This document shows, in pieces, positions 27,201 through 39,318 of a DNA stretch of 64,000 nt. Source of the DNA: Erythrocercus mccallii (Eukaryota; Chordata; Aves; Passeriformes; Dicruridae). The notes below the pieces were generated by a model, which worked only from the letters and a program-made list of their open reading frames with translations, did not search any database and was not told the DNA's origin. The stretch spans positions 395,508 to 459,507 of the forward strand of contig VZRG01000005.1 of assembly GCA_013397435.1 (NCBI GenBank), read 5' to 3'. The first letter of the stretch is position 1. Each line of letters begins with the position of its first letter. Position numbers and translations under genes: made by a program.

Positions 27201-30200
27201 AAAATGAAAATCTTAGTCCTGATGTTTCTCCTGGATGCAGAATCAAGTCCTTCAGCAGCCTGAATGAATGGTGCTTGTATTGTCACTGTAATGCGGATGA
27301 ACATAGGAGAAGATTTTGCTCTGTGTAACATGATCACACAGAAAGGATAATGTGGAAAGTAGCAGATGACTGATGATTAAACAATAAAAAAACAATAAAT
27401 AAATAAAAAGAAGATGCTGTATAGTTTATTGCAATTTTCTCAAAGAAAAGATATTGAATTCTTTTCAAGGAGGATCTCCAGAGCCTTCCTTAATGCACAT
27501 CCAATGCCAAGATCTTGAAAGCCCCATGTATTGTATAATATGGCTAACAAAGGAAAAACTGTGCAACAAAGCAGGGGAGGGGCTCATATTGACTGAATGT
27601 GGATAGACTGTGATTGATAGTGTTAGCTTTTTTCCCCTTTGTGAGCTGTGCACAATAATTACTGTAGGCAGAACCTCATGTTTTAATATATGGTACAATA
27701 GCCTCTCTTTTGATTGAAATTCATGTTCATTTGATCTTGACAGCAATGCAAAGTTAGTTTTTTCTGGTAACATTTTTAATAATTAAACAAGCTATTTAAA
27801 GCTTGGCATTTTCGTTATATTTGCACCAGTGCTATCCATTATTCTGATGATCCAGTGATTCTTTATTAAAATGAAAAATATTACATTCAAATATAAATGT
27901 CAGGCATAATTCATAAGTGTAATGAAAGTCACATCTGGCTTGGAGATGCAGTCCCCCCATGCATCTCAGTGGCCAGAGATTGCAGCATCCTTTTATGCTG
28001 GGCCACCTGGGTGACAATGGATGCGCTCCTGAACCTGATGTCTGTTAACCCTGACATTCTCCCTCTGGAGAATATTCTTTATTGCTTTCAAAAATATTAA
28101 TTCTCTGGATGGAAACTAAAGAGCAATGCTGTCTCACAGTATTGTTACGTTGAAATACCTCAATTGTGATAGTCTAGGCCTGTTATCCTGGAGGGGCAAG
28201 AGTGAAAACTGAAAAACCTATTTAATCACACTGCGATTTAGGTGAGGCTGTGATAAACCTATAAAATGCCATCATTCTAAGGGTTATATGATGTGGAAAT
28301 GTCACAGTTTAAGTTCAGGGCTTAGGTGTAGATTAACTCTACCCACTTCATGTCTTTGCCTTTAGAAAGCACTTAGAAATATTTTCTATAACAAAGGTAA
28401 AGAGTCAGAGAGTATTAATTTCCTATTGAGCAAGGAATATTGGTAAAATAGGCCATTATGGCTGATTCTCTTCTGAGCAGCACATGCTTTTTGTAGAAAA
28501 TCTCCTGTCTGGACTCCTGGTAGAGTTCAGAAAACCCTGTTACACCACCCTATGCATGTGTCCCTTTGTGGCACAATGTGACTGGCATCCTGACAGCTCC
28601 TGATTTAGCAACACTGGTGAGCCATGAGCTACTTCACTGTCCTGATGTGTTCATGTGGCCTGAAAGGGGTTTGTCCAGCTGCTTCACTTCAGTGTGACAC
28701 AATCCCAGTTTGGTATGTCTGTGGCTGTTTTATCCCCTGTCATTAAGGGGATGACATACTCATTGCAGCTGACTGGGTTGATGTGACTACAATAGAATCT
28801 CTTCCTGGGCTTTCTGATTATTTGTCCAGAGAGGGGAGCTGGTTGAGGACAATATAGCATTTTTCACCATTTACTTTTCACAAGCTTTTGCCTGAGTAGT
28901 ACCAGTCAGAGAGAAAGTGTCAAACCTTGGCTTCTCTCTGAAGAAAATCATTCCATATGGGAGCTCACCTGGGAACAAGGCAAGAGGTGACCTCATGGGA
29001 AAGCAATACTGGCTTTGCCAACATTACTCCATCCTTGCACTGTTTTTCTCCCAAGAGGAAGAAAAGACTGAAATTTATGTGGTTTCAACTTATATGGAGT
29101 CCCAAAAGATTGGGACCATCCCAGAGCGATGGTATCATGTGATATTTTTTACAAAGGGCAGTACCTCTTGGGCTATTTCTTCATTGCCCCTAAATTATTT
29201 AATCTCTTGACATGAACTGGTGGTCTAAAACTCTGGAGCCAAACTTGAAATAAAGAGTAGGTACTAGATACTGTAACAGCTCTGCAGTATTTTTAGATTA
29301 TTTAAATGATTTTTGAGAACTTTTTGAGAGCTTTTTTTCAGACAGCAATTTGTGGACTTCTTTTCCAGCCTGGTTTTCTGCAGACAGATGGATATAACTG
29401 GAGAGAAATCTGGTGAGAATTGCTGAGAACTGTGAGAGAGAATCTGGTGTCAAAATGCTGCCTCTGAGAAATGGTTCTTCCTGGGATTTCCCAGCTCTGG
29501 TCTGGTTTAACACCCAACAGTTTGCTCAAAGTGCTGCCCACAATGAAAGCCTTCCCCTTAGTATGTGGCATGCCTGTTTGGAGTCTGGGAGAGGATGTCG
29601 GTGCCTGTGGATCAGAGACACTTCTGTAGAGTCACAGGAAAACTTAAACTCACAAGTATTTCCAGAGGGGGTTTAAAGAGGGGAAAAGATCTTCTTTAGT
29701 ACATGGTTCATTTTATTGGTTTTATTATTACTCTGTTATTTCATTTAAAAGGACCCCCAAAGTTTTGTTATATTTTTGTTTAATAAGGGTAAAGCCATTA
29801 AGACAGTATTCTGGAATATTTTTTGTGTATCAGTGTTGTTGAAGCGCATTTTTCAATTTACTCTGACTTTGAAGCCATGGGAGCAACTTTACATTTGAAT
29901 CCAATCAAGGAACTCTTGATGTAATAAATGAAACACCAGGGAAAAATCAAAAGTAACAATTGTATTTTCTCCCTTTGACTTTGGATTTTTAATGGGAAGA
30001 ATAATTTCTGAACATTTTGAGAAATATTAAGTCTTTCCAGGCGAGCGTGCTTTTGCCTATTTGTTTTTTATGTATTCTTGCCACATAACAGTGGGAGATT
30101 TTTAACATACAGCTGAGACTGAAATATAAGCTCCCCTAATGAGTAAGATATATTGTCAGTGTCAAGTCAAATACAATAAAAAATGAGTGAATAATATGTG

Positions 30201-30365
30201 TACAAAAATGTACCATATGCCATTTTGTGATGATTTTTATTATCATATTTATTCTTCAACTGATGCCACAGGCAGACAAGCACTTTTTTACCTTGTGTGA
30301 TTTTTCTTTGAAATCTATGTGTTCACTTTTATTTAGCTGATACTAATCCGTTTCTAGTTGAATAA

Positions 30366-30420
30366 CGTGTATATGTATGTGCATGTCTACAAAGGTGTGC
30401 ACATGCCTATGTGTGTTGTG
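30366..30420. repeat. TG-rich low-complexity tract
   Basis: Alternating purine-pyrimidine words (GTGTATATGTATGTGCATG, GTGTGCACATG) form an imperfect TG/CA microsatellite. Confidence 0.7.
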
Positions 30421-31953
30421 AAATTCTTGTAACAATATAATATTACTTGGTGACAGCAAGTGTCTCTTTCTCTCCATGTTTTTGCCTTCCAACCCACGTG
30501 CCGGGGTTGAACTGCACTCCACAACCCAAGCCAAAGGCTCAATGCCTTACTGGGTGGCTATGCCAGGATCCAAGCTTGATCATTCATTACAGACACTTCA
30601 TGCCCCTGCACTGAGAATTAATGAAAGCAGTGTCTTAGCTCATGTTTGGGTTTACTGGCAAAGCATTTATTGTCATTGATGGGAACTGTATCATGTGTTA
30701 AAAAAAGAATAAATTCTGATTTTAGCCAATTTTTGTAATTTTATTAAACTTTATGGTGCTCAGAATCTCATTGCAATCATAAGCAGCTGTTAGCTTGACT
30801 ATTTCTTCAGCTGAAATCCACTGATCTTTGCTGGTGGAGCAGGGCTGTGATTTAGTATGCACTTTTCCCACCCCACCTACTTCCCTCTGCTCTTCTACCC
30901 TTCCCACATATGCTTCCCTTCAGGTCTTTATTTATTCTCCTCAGTTTGCTTATTTTCTTTCCAGAGTGCTTTTCATTGGCTGATTTAGAAGTTCAGAAAT
31001 CTAAATGAGGAGCTTTATCTGAGTGTCAGATGCAAGATGCTTGAAGAGGTTTCAGTTTTGAGAAGGTTATCTTGATCTTCGGAAAGGAGGTTTGTAAAGA
31101 CATAGTAAAAAAGGTAGCCCGAGCTTCAAATCACTTTACAACTCTTTTTCAATTTAGTCAGTTTTGAATTAAGTTCATTCAGATACCAGGACCAAAACAA
31201 TTTCAAGTGCTTTTTACTCATGTTGAGTTCAAAATATTGATGAAACTAACGCTAATATTTTCTGTACTTACAACCACTTTGTGAGATTCAGATGGGGGGA
31301 AAACTTCCCACCAATGAGGATGCTAAGGTTCAAGAATGTATGAAAATCTGATGGGGACAGCAGAGGAGAATGCAAATTTACCAGATATTTCTGAAATGCT
31401 TTAAAATAATGATTGAGTGGGGTGAGGCTTTTCTTTTTTTTAACTTTGGTCTGTGTTATGTACATATACAAAACTTAAATTGGTTTCCTCTCTCTGAACA
31501 GTGGCTCTTCAAAAAATACAAAATGAGTCCTGAGTTGAAAAAATGGTTCCAGTATAGTGGGGCTGGTTCCCTGTCCTTTTTTCAAATTATATCATAGCAT
31601 ATTGTGTTCTAGACTTCTTCAAGGTTATGTTATCAAGCGTGGATTTCTCTTTAAATGAAGGGATGCCTCTACTCTAATGATCCTGGATCCTAAGGAAACT
31701 CCGTTTTCTAATTCCATTACCCAAATGAAATATCAAGGGTAGTATTTGGTGTATTTAACTAAACCTAAAGCACAGGGGATATCAGAAAACTCTGTAATAT
31801 AGACTTGAATTAAGCACTAAAAAGTCATATGATATACATCTTCTTTCTATGTATAAATAAATAATGGGTCCTATTACCAGGCTGTGAGGCTTCATTGTCT
31901 GCAGTTATGGACTTTTCCTGGCCAGGGGGGAAATATAAAGAATGGAGTTATAG

Positions 31954-31969
31954 AAAAAAAAAAAAAAAA
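31954..31969. repeat. Poly-A tract (16 A)
   Basis: Sixteen consecutive A. It could be a simple repeat or an old poly-A tail; no retrocopy is recognised upstream. Confidence 0.9.
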
Positions 31970-34900
31970 GGATAGGAACATGTGTGAATTATGTATTGAG
32001 GTTTCTAAGAGTTCTGCACTGTCCTGGGTTAGTGTAGCTGTTCCTTCCCTTCTTGTGGGAATGATGATTCATGCGGGCACTGCAGGATGAGAAACTAAAT
32101 CATTTTAAGTATGTTAATGAAACATTTGTAAGAGTTATGAAGTATAGGAGGGTTAGTGCAAGAATGAAACAGCTAACAAAATTATTAAATAAAAGTGTAA
32201 ATATATGTAATTATCTGCCACTTTTACAGTATTCCCAGGGATTCTGCTCATCACTTGCTATGAGAGAGCAACTGTTATGACCTTAGGGCCCAGTTCTGTA
32301 AATGTAATATTGCTGGCATAATCCTACTGACTGCACTGGTATAACTTTGTGGAAATCTTTCCAACACCTGGTGCTTAATATCCCAATTCTGAAAAGTTAA
32401 AGTAATACTAAAAAATCACTACATGCTATTTAGAATGTGTTCATGTGCATATGCCTATATGTATATATATGAAATATGGGACACAGGAAGCAAAAATTTC
32501 AGTCCTAGGTGAGCAAGTACTTGGTCCACCAGCTCCCTCCATTGCTCTTTGCAGTCATCCCAAAATCTTGTGCCATGCATCTGCAGTTGTACAAAAATAC
32601 GTATATTGTACAAAACTTGTTAGTCTGCTTGCTGCCTCATTTCCTTTCTCACTATTTTGCACATGTTCACATTCAGGAAAACACTTCCAGCTCCCAAGAG
32701 ATGAGATTGATTCAAAACTCCTAGAAACTGTAAAACACAAACTTTTCTGATCTTTTTTACCATATGGATTTCAGGCCTTTAGGTTTATAATTTTACATGA
32801 TTCTTTACAACCTTCAGGGCTAGAACCTTAAATCTGTTTATATGGTGTTTATGTCAAATGCTGTGAAACTTGCTGGAGTTAAAACCCCAAACCAACTAAC
32901 CAAAGAAAATTCACAATCCACTATAGAGTCACAAGTTTATAAGGTTAGAAAAGAACTGCTTCTTTCTGTATATCCTTTCTGTAGAAACGTTAACATCTGA
33001 ACTATTTCTTTCCAAACTGGAAACATCTTGGACTTTTGTGTTGTCAACTGCTGCACTGCAGTTTTATTTCATTATTTAATACGGTGCTTGCTCGATCTTC
33101 TTAATGGAATTTCAGAGAGTGAGGGCATTTATGCAGAGAATCTTATTTCATTTTATTTCTAGAAAATCACATTTCTCAAAAGGAGAAAAGTTCAGTAAGA
33201 TTACGTAGAAATAAAATTATCTTGCTCTGGTGCTAGGACTTTGAGGGGACCTGGTCAACCAGCTAATTGACAAATAAAAGGTGAAGCTTTATGAATTTAT
33301 TTTAGCAAATAAATCAAGATTCAGTAGCCTTCAAAAAAACCAACCGTCTAACTGGGGAAGGCTGAAAATGTGGGCTCAGACGAATAACATAGCTGTGTTG
33401 GGATTTTTAATGATAAAGGCTCCATTAGAATTCAAGCTGCTGTTGCAATATGTCCCATATTATATCAGCAACAATGAAAATTTCACTATATGCTTCCTGT
33501 GCTATGGAGGATAAACTGTCCTTTGTACCGCAGATGAGGTCTGTGCGTACCTGACCTTTCAAGTCTTGCTAATCAATTCTCATCCATCAGGGTATCCACA
33601 AATTGCCGTATGAATAGCTAGAGAGGGGGAATTCTCCTCTCATTATACACAGTACAAAAGGTTTGTCTCCCCCTGAAGCACAGAGGTACTGCTGGAGGCA
33701 GGTTACTGAACCAGTTGTGCAAGTGGACTTGATGTGTTTTGGCACGTCCTGTAGCGCCAGCACGAAGGCACCGAGAGAGTCCACGCTGGCTTCCAGCGTC
33801 ATGTTAGGCCAGAAAAATGAGTGGTGCCCAACCTGACAATTCTGTAACTCTTGCTGTCAGAGCAGCTCTCTGCTGGGAAAAATTTGTGGAAGTCAAGCGA
33901 ACTATACCAGAAAAAAGCTAGGAAAAGCTCACAGTAAGTTATATCCATTGAAGAGTATTTTATTTGGCAGGCATTATCTGAATGCCTATCTCTAAGGGCA
34001 ACATATCTCTTCGCACCCATGGGAGTGGTTGGAATTCCAGGATCTGTAGTAATCTGGCTGCGGGAATCTGACTCTGCAAAGTGCTGTGTGTCCCTGTTAC
34101 GGTGAAAGGCACCTACATAATAGTAATGGGATGTGATGTTAGGATAAATTCAGGATCTTAGAGGAATCTGCTTTTAATGTGATGTCTATTGTGGGATATT
34201 CAGGGCTTTGACTTCAATGGTTTTTGATGCTCTAGCAGGACATGCATTTGGGAGCAAAAAGCCTTCATCCTTAAAACAAAATAACCCCCAATCCTACAAG
34301 CTCTAAGCACATAATTAATCTGAATACAGCAGCTTTTTCCTCATGAAGAATTCCTAGATCTGTTTGTTCACAATTTTTGCAGATGTTTATTTGAGTGCAA
34401 GCAACACAGTGTAATGAAACAAATGAGTTGGAAGTGTCAGAATGCCCAATTATCCAACTCACTGCCTGTCTATGGGGCTGAACAATGGGAACTACTAGGC
34501 ATGCTTTACTCATTTAACTTCGTTTAAACTATTCTTGGCATCAAAGTTGCATTAATGTGATAACTTCTGTGTGGCAATTAACAAACTGTAACAATTGGAG
34601 ACATTCATATGGCCTGCTGGGGAAGGGTTGCAGACTGGGCAGTTCAGCTGTTCGGCTAATTTCCTGTTGAACCTGAAAGGAAGAAGAAAAAGATTCTATT
34701 CTGGTTTCCTTCTCACTAATCTGAAAAGGAAGAAAAAAAAATCTACAGGTAATCTGAATAGGAATTGCTGTATCTCCTCCCAAAAAGAACCTAAATTCTC
34801 CTCTTTGCTAGTTTATCCCTTTAGCCACCATGGCAATTTCCTCTCCTTACTTGCTCTCAACTCCTGTGTCATAAAAAAGGATGGACAAGGGGAGGAGGAT

Positions 34901-37175
34901 ATCATTGTCAGAAAAAGGTAGAAGTGAACAGAAAGCAGGTGAGAATCAACTAAAAAAAGGCAGAAAAAACTCATTATGTTCTGGAAAAGGACAGCTGGAG
35001 TAGTAACTGCAGGTGGATCATCAGGGGAATGGAGAACCTGAAGATAAAAGAGCTATTCCTGAGTCCTGCACACTAAGGAATTTTGGAAAGAACAAACTTG
35101 ATCGTATGTTCTGAAAGCAACCAGGCAGGCCCTGTTTTCACAGACATTGTTCTCATTGACTTATATTTAAGTTTTCTTTGAACAGAGACCACAGATTTGA
35201 ACTCACCTTGTTCAAATAGATGTGTCTTTTATACATGCAAAATGTCACTTGACTGTAAATTATTTCAGTCTGTGCTTTCTGTGCTAAGTGATAGAATATA
35301 AAGTGGACTGAGACAGATGTATGACTGTATGAGTGTTAATAATAGCTGCCCAGCCATTCTCCTACAATTTTATGGCTTAAAAATAACTCTCAGCTGTTCT
35401 GGAACAAGAGGCCATTGGAAAGGGGTGAGGGCAGAATCTTTCATAACCTCTGAGTGGAAACAGTAGCCGCTGATCTGTTGGCACAGGAATTACCCAAGCC
35501 TATTATTATTCTATAAAAAGTAAATTGTTATTACCATACGTACAGACCTCCATTTGCTGGTGCAGAATCAGAGCAGCTATTTCCTGACATCCCATGCTTC
35601 TTAGAGCTATGTTGCCTGTGTCATGCAAAAGAGTTTCTTGGGGATGGAGGGTAGCAAAAATAACTCATGAAAGGATGACTAATTTATGTGCATAACTACA
35701 AGGACTTTTCCAGGGGATGTGACCCCCAAAATTCCTGTCAGCACTAAGTAATACAATACAAAATCTTTCTTACTGTTTTGTAGTGGAGAACAATACATAA
35801 ACAGTCTTGGTGGAAGCACATTTTTAGTGGCCAAACCCACAATCCTCACTCCTGTTTAGCAACATGTATTCATGTAGGAAATGACTAAAGAAAGGACTAG
35901 AGAGCTGAGCTCTCTCTAGACAGTAAGGGCATTTGAATTTTCTAGCTTCAGTAGAATTTTAAACTATTTTCCATAATAAAGCTTTGTAAGAGTGTGCTTT
36001 TGGTTGTTTGAGGCTGAAAACCCAAACCCAAGTCTATGCTAAAGCAACAGCAATTGTCTTCATGTGGAATGATAGCGTAACTTGGCAATTTTTGTGTCAG
36101 TGAATCAGTGAATGTTTTTCTTTTTCTGTCAAACTGACTTCCAGAGAACGGTTTTCAGGAGTAAATACTAGTAATAAGTAAGGCTTACAAAATTGTGACC
36201 TGCCAAATTTGCAGTTTCCTCTTTTAAAAAACTCAGATTTTCTAGAGATATTCTTCTGAAAGACGCAAAGTGCAATATGTGCATGGCAACCCAGGGGTAA
36301 AAGCATGCAGTGCATTCTGCTCTTGAACAGTGTTGCAGTAGTATCAGTTTGTGCAGGGGTGTCATGGCTTTCCTGTAGAATTTTTATGTCACACAAGATC
36401 ATGGATGCAAAAGAGTGATTGTCTAATTCTGCAGCTTGTCCTTATACTGGCGTGAAGTGGCTTCGCTTTACTGGGTTCTCAAACCAAATATATTTTAAGT
36501 GTGAGAAAGTGGCTCTTTATATTCACATACTGTATGAATTTCTTAATCATTCATAGCTGAAAATTAGCTGAGTGTGATTATTCACCAACGTACGTTAACA
36601 GCAGCTGGTGTTTTACTGCACTCCCACAAGAGAGAGAAAAAAAATGCTGGTCCAAAATCCATGCAGAACCTTTAAAGTCATCTGGGTAAATATGTATCGG
36701 AAAATGGACCAAGTCTTCCTGCCTGCTCCTTTACTGAAAGAGAAAGTCTTGTTTTCAAATCTCCTGCAGTAAAATTGGAGGATGAAAATGTTTCTTGGGC
36801 AGTGTGGCATAGAGGCCAGCTCTCACTCCTTCTGTTTTTGCTGTGACTCTGTTTCTGGTCTGGATGGTGAAGAGCAAATACTGAACACCTGTTCCCTGGG
36901 GAGGAAGAGAGATTGAGCCTGTGTCTTCTTTTCTCCAAGACAGAAGCCAAACATTGTTGTAAACCATACTCAGGTCTGCCTGTGAGTTCTGATGCACTCC
37001 CCTCTTACTGCCTTTATCTCTCTACCATAACTCAGAGGAGATGCTGTGATGACACCAAGCACCGGTCTAGTGACTGCTCAAATATTTTCAAAGAGAGAGA
37101 TGCTCTGCTAAAAACAAACATGTTAATATTCCAATCACTTATTTTTCATAGTTACAGTGGAAGTTGAAAGCAAAA

Positions 37176-37880
37176 AAATGTTGTAGAGGTCAGCCAGCCC
37201 ATCCACCTGCGCCAAGACAGTGCAGATACAGCCACTATGTTTGCAACAGGTGTCTACATATCTGTTTTTAAAAGGCTTAAATAATGGTGATCACAAGATC
37301 TCTGTAGGTCAGCTCTTCCAGGACTTGGCTTTTCTTATAACTAGAAGAAAGTGCTTCCTGAAGTCTAACCTAAATCTCCCTTGCTGCCTTTTCAGCCTAT
37401 TCTATACATACAAACCTCGGCCCCCATGGAAAAGGGCTTATTTCCTTTCTCTTTCTAGCAGTTCTTTTCTATGTTTGAAGATCATTATCGCATCTCCCTT
37501 CAGACATCTTTATTTTTAGACTAAACAACTCTACTTTTCCCAGACTTCCCTCCAAGGATAGGTTTTGAGACCTCTGGTGATAATTCATCTGAAATCCTCC
37601 AAGTCAGCCTGCGTTGTTCTGGTATTAGATACTGCGCCCAAATCCGGCTGCAGTGCTCCAGCTGTGGGAGCCTTGCTGCTTCTGAGCAAAGCAGAAGGTT
37701 TACTTCAGCTGTCTTAGGAGCAGTGCTCTTGTTTATACCTCCCACTTTGATATTTGCTTTCTCTCAAAAGCAAAATAGTCTTGACTTGCATGCAGTTTGC
37801 GATCTATTATGTTTCCCAAATCCCGTTCTGAAGACGCACTGCCTCTCCCGTTGTTTCCTCTCTTATGTTTTTTGTCAGCT
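37176..37880 (-). mobile_element. Divergent CR1/L3-like LINE, ORF2 C-terminus and 3' UTR
   Basis: The minus strand keeps a recognisable end of ORF2: the peptide RLPQLEHCSRIWAQYLIPEQ corresponds to the CR1 block usually read as RPHLEYCVQFWAPQ. The plus strand shows the matching ...GCGCCCAAATCCGGC and AGTGCTCCAGCTGTGGG words. It also shows a segment resembling the L3/CR1 region that reads TTGACTTGCATGCAG...GATCTATTATG...CCCAAATCCC. The left end (37176-37220) resembles a decayed CR1 tail (GTCAGCCAGCCCATCCACCTGC). Divergence is much greater than in the other copies, pointing to an older insertion. Boundaries are approximate, and the exact family (an old CR1 or an L3-like clade) is an inference. 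Confidence 0.6.
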
Positions 37881-37884
37881 GCAC

Positions 37885-37936
37885 AGGTATATAGATGTGT
37901 GTGTATATATATGTATATATGCATACATGTACATGC
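37885..37936. repeat. TG/TA-rich microsatellite
   Basis: Imperfect run of GTGTGTG and TATATATGTATATATG words. Confidence 0.8.
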
Positions 37937-38147
37937 AGTCATCATGTTTCACAGTCTGCAGCTCCAACTTGCTGAAGTGAATCCTCATTTGCTCAGACAT
38001 TTTTACCTCTGTCTCAGGATTACTTTGACACTAGATCTCTTCCTCCAAAAGATCTGTTGTACTTTCTCACCTTGATACTCTCTTCAGGCCTGGTGTTTTC
38101 TCCTTCATCATACCAAATTTTTAATGAAAATACTGAAAGCTCACAAG

Positions 38148-38177
38148 TGAATGAATGAAATGAATGAATGAATGAAA
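38148..38177. repeat. (TGAA)n microsatellite
   Basis: About seven TGAA units with one interruption by an extra A. Confidence 0.9.
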
Positions 38178-38948
38178 ACAAGTTCCTGCACCTTTCAACA
38201 AGTTCCTTCAGCTTTCCTGTTTGGCAGTGAAGCAATGCTTGTATGATTTTTCAAATAATCATGTACCAAACTACACCTTGGTTGATTGTCTTGTTTATGA
38301 TAAATTTGTGAGCAAGTGTCAGAATAGTTACTGAAGTCAAGACCTAGTATGGCCTCTGCTTTTTCATTCTCCAGAAGAGCCATGATGCCATGGAATAAAT
38401 TGTTTGTGGGATATGTTATGTATGTGAGTCATTTATGTTTGTTTACAACTTTCATTGTCTGCTTCACTGCTACTTGCAAGTATTTTAATTTTGTTCAATA
38501 TCTTTCTGGGATTTGAAGTTACTTTGATTCGTCTGAAAGTCTACTCAAGGTATTTGAAAGAATGAAATACATTTTATCAAGATTTCCTGAATATGATTGT
38601 CTGGATTCAAATAAATATTTGTCTACCCATCCACTTGCATTTTGTTGTGGTGATGCTTGTGGGCAGCAGGACATTTGCTTAACATGTACTTGATATCTAG
38701 TCCCGAATTTCAATGTACTTGTCAGCTAGCTAAAAATTTTTTGCAGACCGACTGGCCTCTCTATTTGGCAGCCTCTTGAACCTAGTTTATTCAGCCCACA
38801 GGGAATGCTTTTGTTTTTCAGTGCTTTGGAATAATAGGCTTCTCCTCCTCAGTTAGGCAAGAGACCTGTTCAACCTGACTAGGATGAGAAGTGGAATGTA
38901 GTTACAGCACGCAGGTTAATGCTTATGTTTGTGAATCTATCCTTGCCT

Positions 38949-38966
38949 GCCCCACGTTGGGCGCCA
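38949..38966 (-). other. Retroviral primer-binding site, tRNA-Lys(CUU) type
   Basis: The minus strand reads TGGCGCCCAACGTGGGGC. It is complementary over all 18 nt, including the CCA tail, to the 3' end of tRNA-Lys with anticodon CUU, the primer used by several betaretrovirus-like elements. It begins three bases past the CA end of the adjacent LTR, the expected spacing for a primer-binding site. The rest of a tRNA is absent, so this is not a tRNA gene. Confidence 0.8.
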
Positions 38967-38969
38967 CTC

Positions 38970-39040
38970 TGCCACAGTTTCCCTCGCCCCGGAGAGGACT
39001 ACCCTGGCTAGCAACAGTCCTCGGGGGGGAAACTGAGGCA
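38970..39040. repeat. 14-nt inverted repeat inside the LTR U5
   Basis: The arms TGCCACAGTTTCCC (38970-38983) and GGGAAACTGAGGCA (39027-39040) pair with one mismatch across a 43-nt loop. The stem lies in U5, immediately beside the primer-binding site. Confidence 0.85.
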
Positions 39041-39097
39041 AGGACAAAGGTAAAAGACGAAAGGCGCTCTTCTCTCTCCCGGGATCCAGTCCTACAG

Positions 39098-39103
39098 TTT
39101 ATT
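39098..39103 (-). promoter_or_regulatory. AATAAA polyadenylation signal in minus-strand LTR
   Basis: TTTATT on the plus strand. It sits about 130 bases before the LTR end, as expected for an R/U5 junction. Confidence 0.6.
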
Positions 39104-39318
39104 GGCAGAACTTACTCCATGTGCCCGAGCAGGGAAAAGAGGAAGGGTCACCTGGGCTGGTCACTTTTGTGCCCTGGTCCAGGAGGGGAGGGGACGGGGT
39201 CTGTTGGCCAATGGTGGCAAACCCAGGGGGAGGTGACACCTGGGGGTCAGGTGTGCAGGGGAAGCAGGGGGTTATGGGGAGGATACAGCATGTGTTAGTG
39301 AGGGGAAAACTCAGTGCA

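Larger units (their letters stand above)
21868..37175. other. Long unique AT-rich stretch with simple repeats
   Basis: No gene is supported over about 15 kb. Simple sequences are a TTG microsatellite near 23214-23229, poly-T at 24198-24210, an A-rich AATAAATAAATAAA patch near 27387-27415, a TG-rich patch at 30366-30420 and poly-A at 31954-31969. Two AT-rich patches with many homeodomain-like and octamer-like words (27830-28090 and 30000-30290) look like candidate conserved non-coding elements, but this cannot be shown without alignment. Confidence 0.6.
37881..38948. other. Unique DNA with two microsatellites
   Basis: Contains a TG/TA-rich tract (37885-37936) and a TGAA microsatellite (38148-38177). 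No gene is supported. Confidence 0.6.
38970..39318 (-). mobile_element. Endogenous retrovirus LTR (5' LTR next to primer-binding site), minus strand
   Basis: Read on the minus strand, the proposed LTR starts TGCACTGAGTTTTCCCCTC and ends GAGGGAAACTGTGGCA. This gives TG...CA ends and an imperfect terminal inverted repeat over about 349 bp. It contains an AATAAA signal (39103-39098), a CCATTGGCC CCAAT-box-like word in the proposed U3, and a GC-rich U5. The primer-binding site follows directly, so this is a 5' LTR and not a plain solo LTR. No gag, pol or env is recognisable to its left: the internal region is lost within a few tens of bases of the primer-binding site, and no second LTR is seen. 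The right boundary at 39318 is inferred from terminal inverted-repeat similarity. No target-site duplication could be identified. Confidence 0.7.

Noticed and set aside
30497..30520. Possible RNA polymerase III B-box (GGGGTTGAACTGC) of a tRNA-derived SINE
   Set aside because: Too many mismatches to GGTTCGANTCC, and no A-box at the right distance.
35899..35915. Inverted repeat AGAGAGCT/AGCTCTCT
   Set aside because: Very short and built from simple AG/CT words; expected by chance.
38949..38966. tRNA-Lys gene on the plus strand
   Set aside because: Only the last 18 nt of the tRNA are present, including the CCA that vertebrate tRNA genes do not encode. There is no D-arm, anticodon or acceptor partner upstream.
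38891..39298. 135-codon plus-strand open frame
   Set aside because: It runs antisense through the minus-strand LTR and its primer-binding site. GC richness explains the lack of stops.
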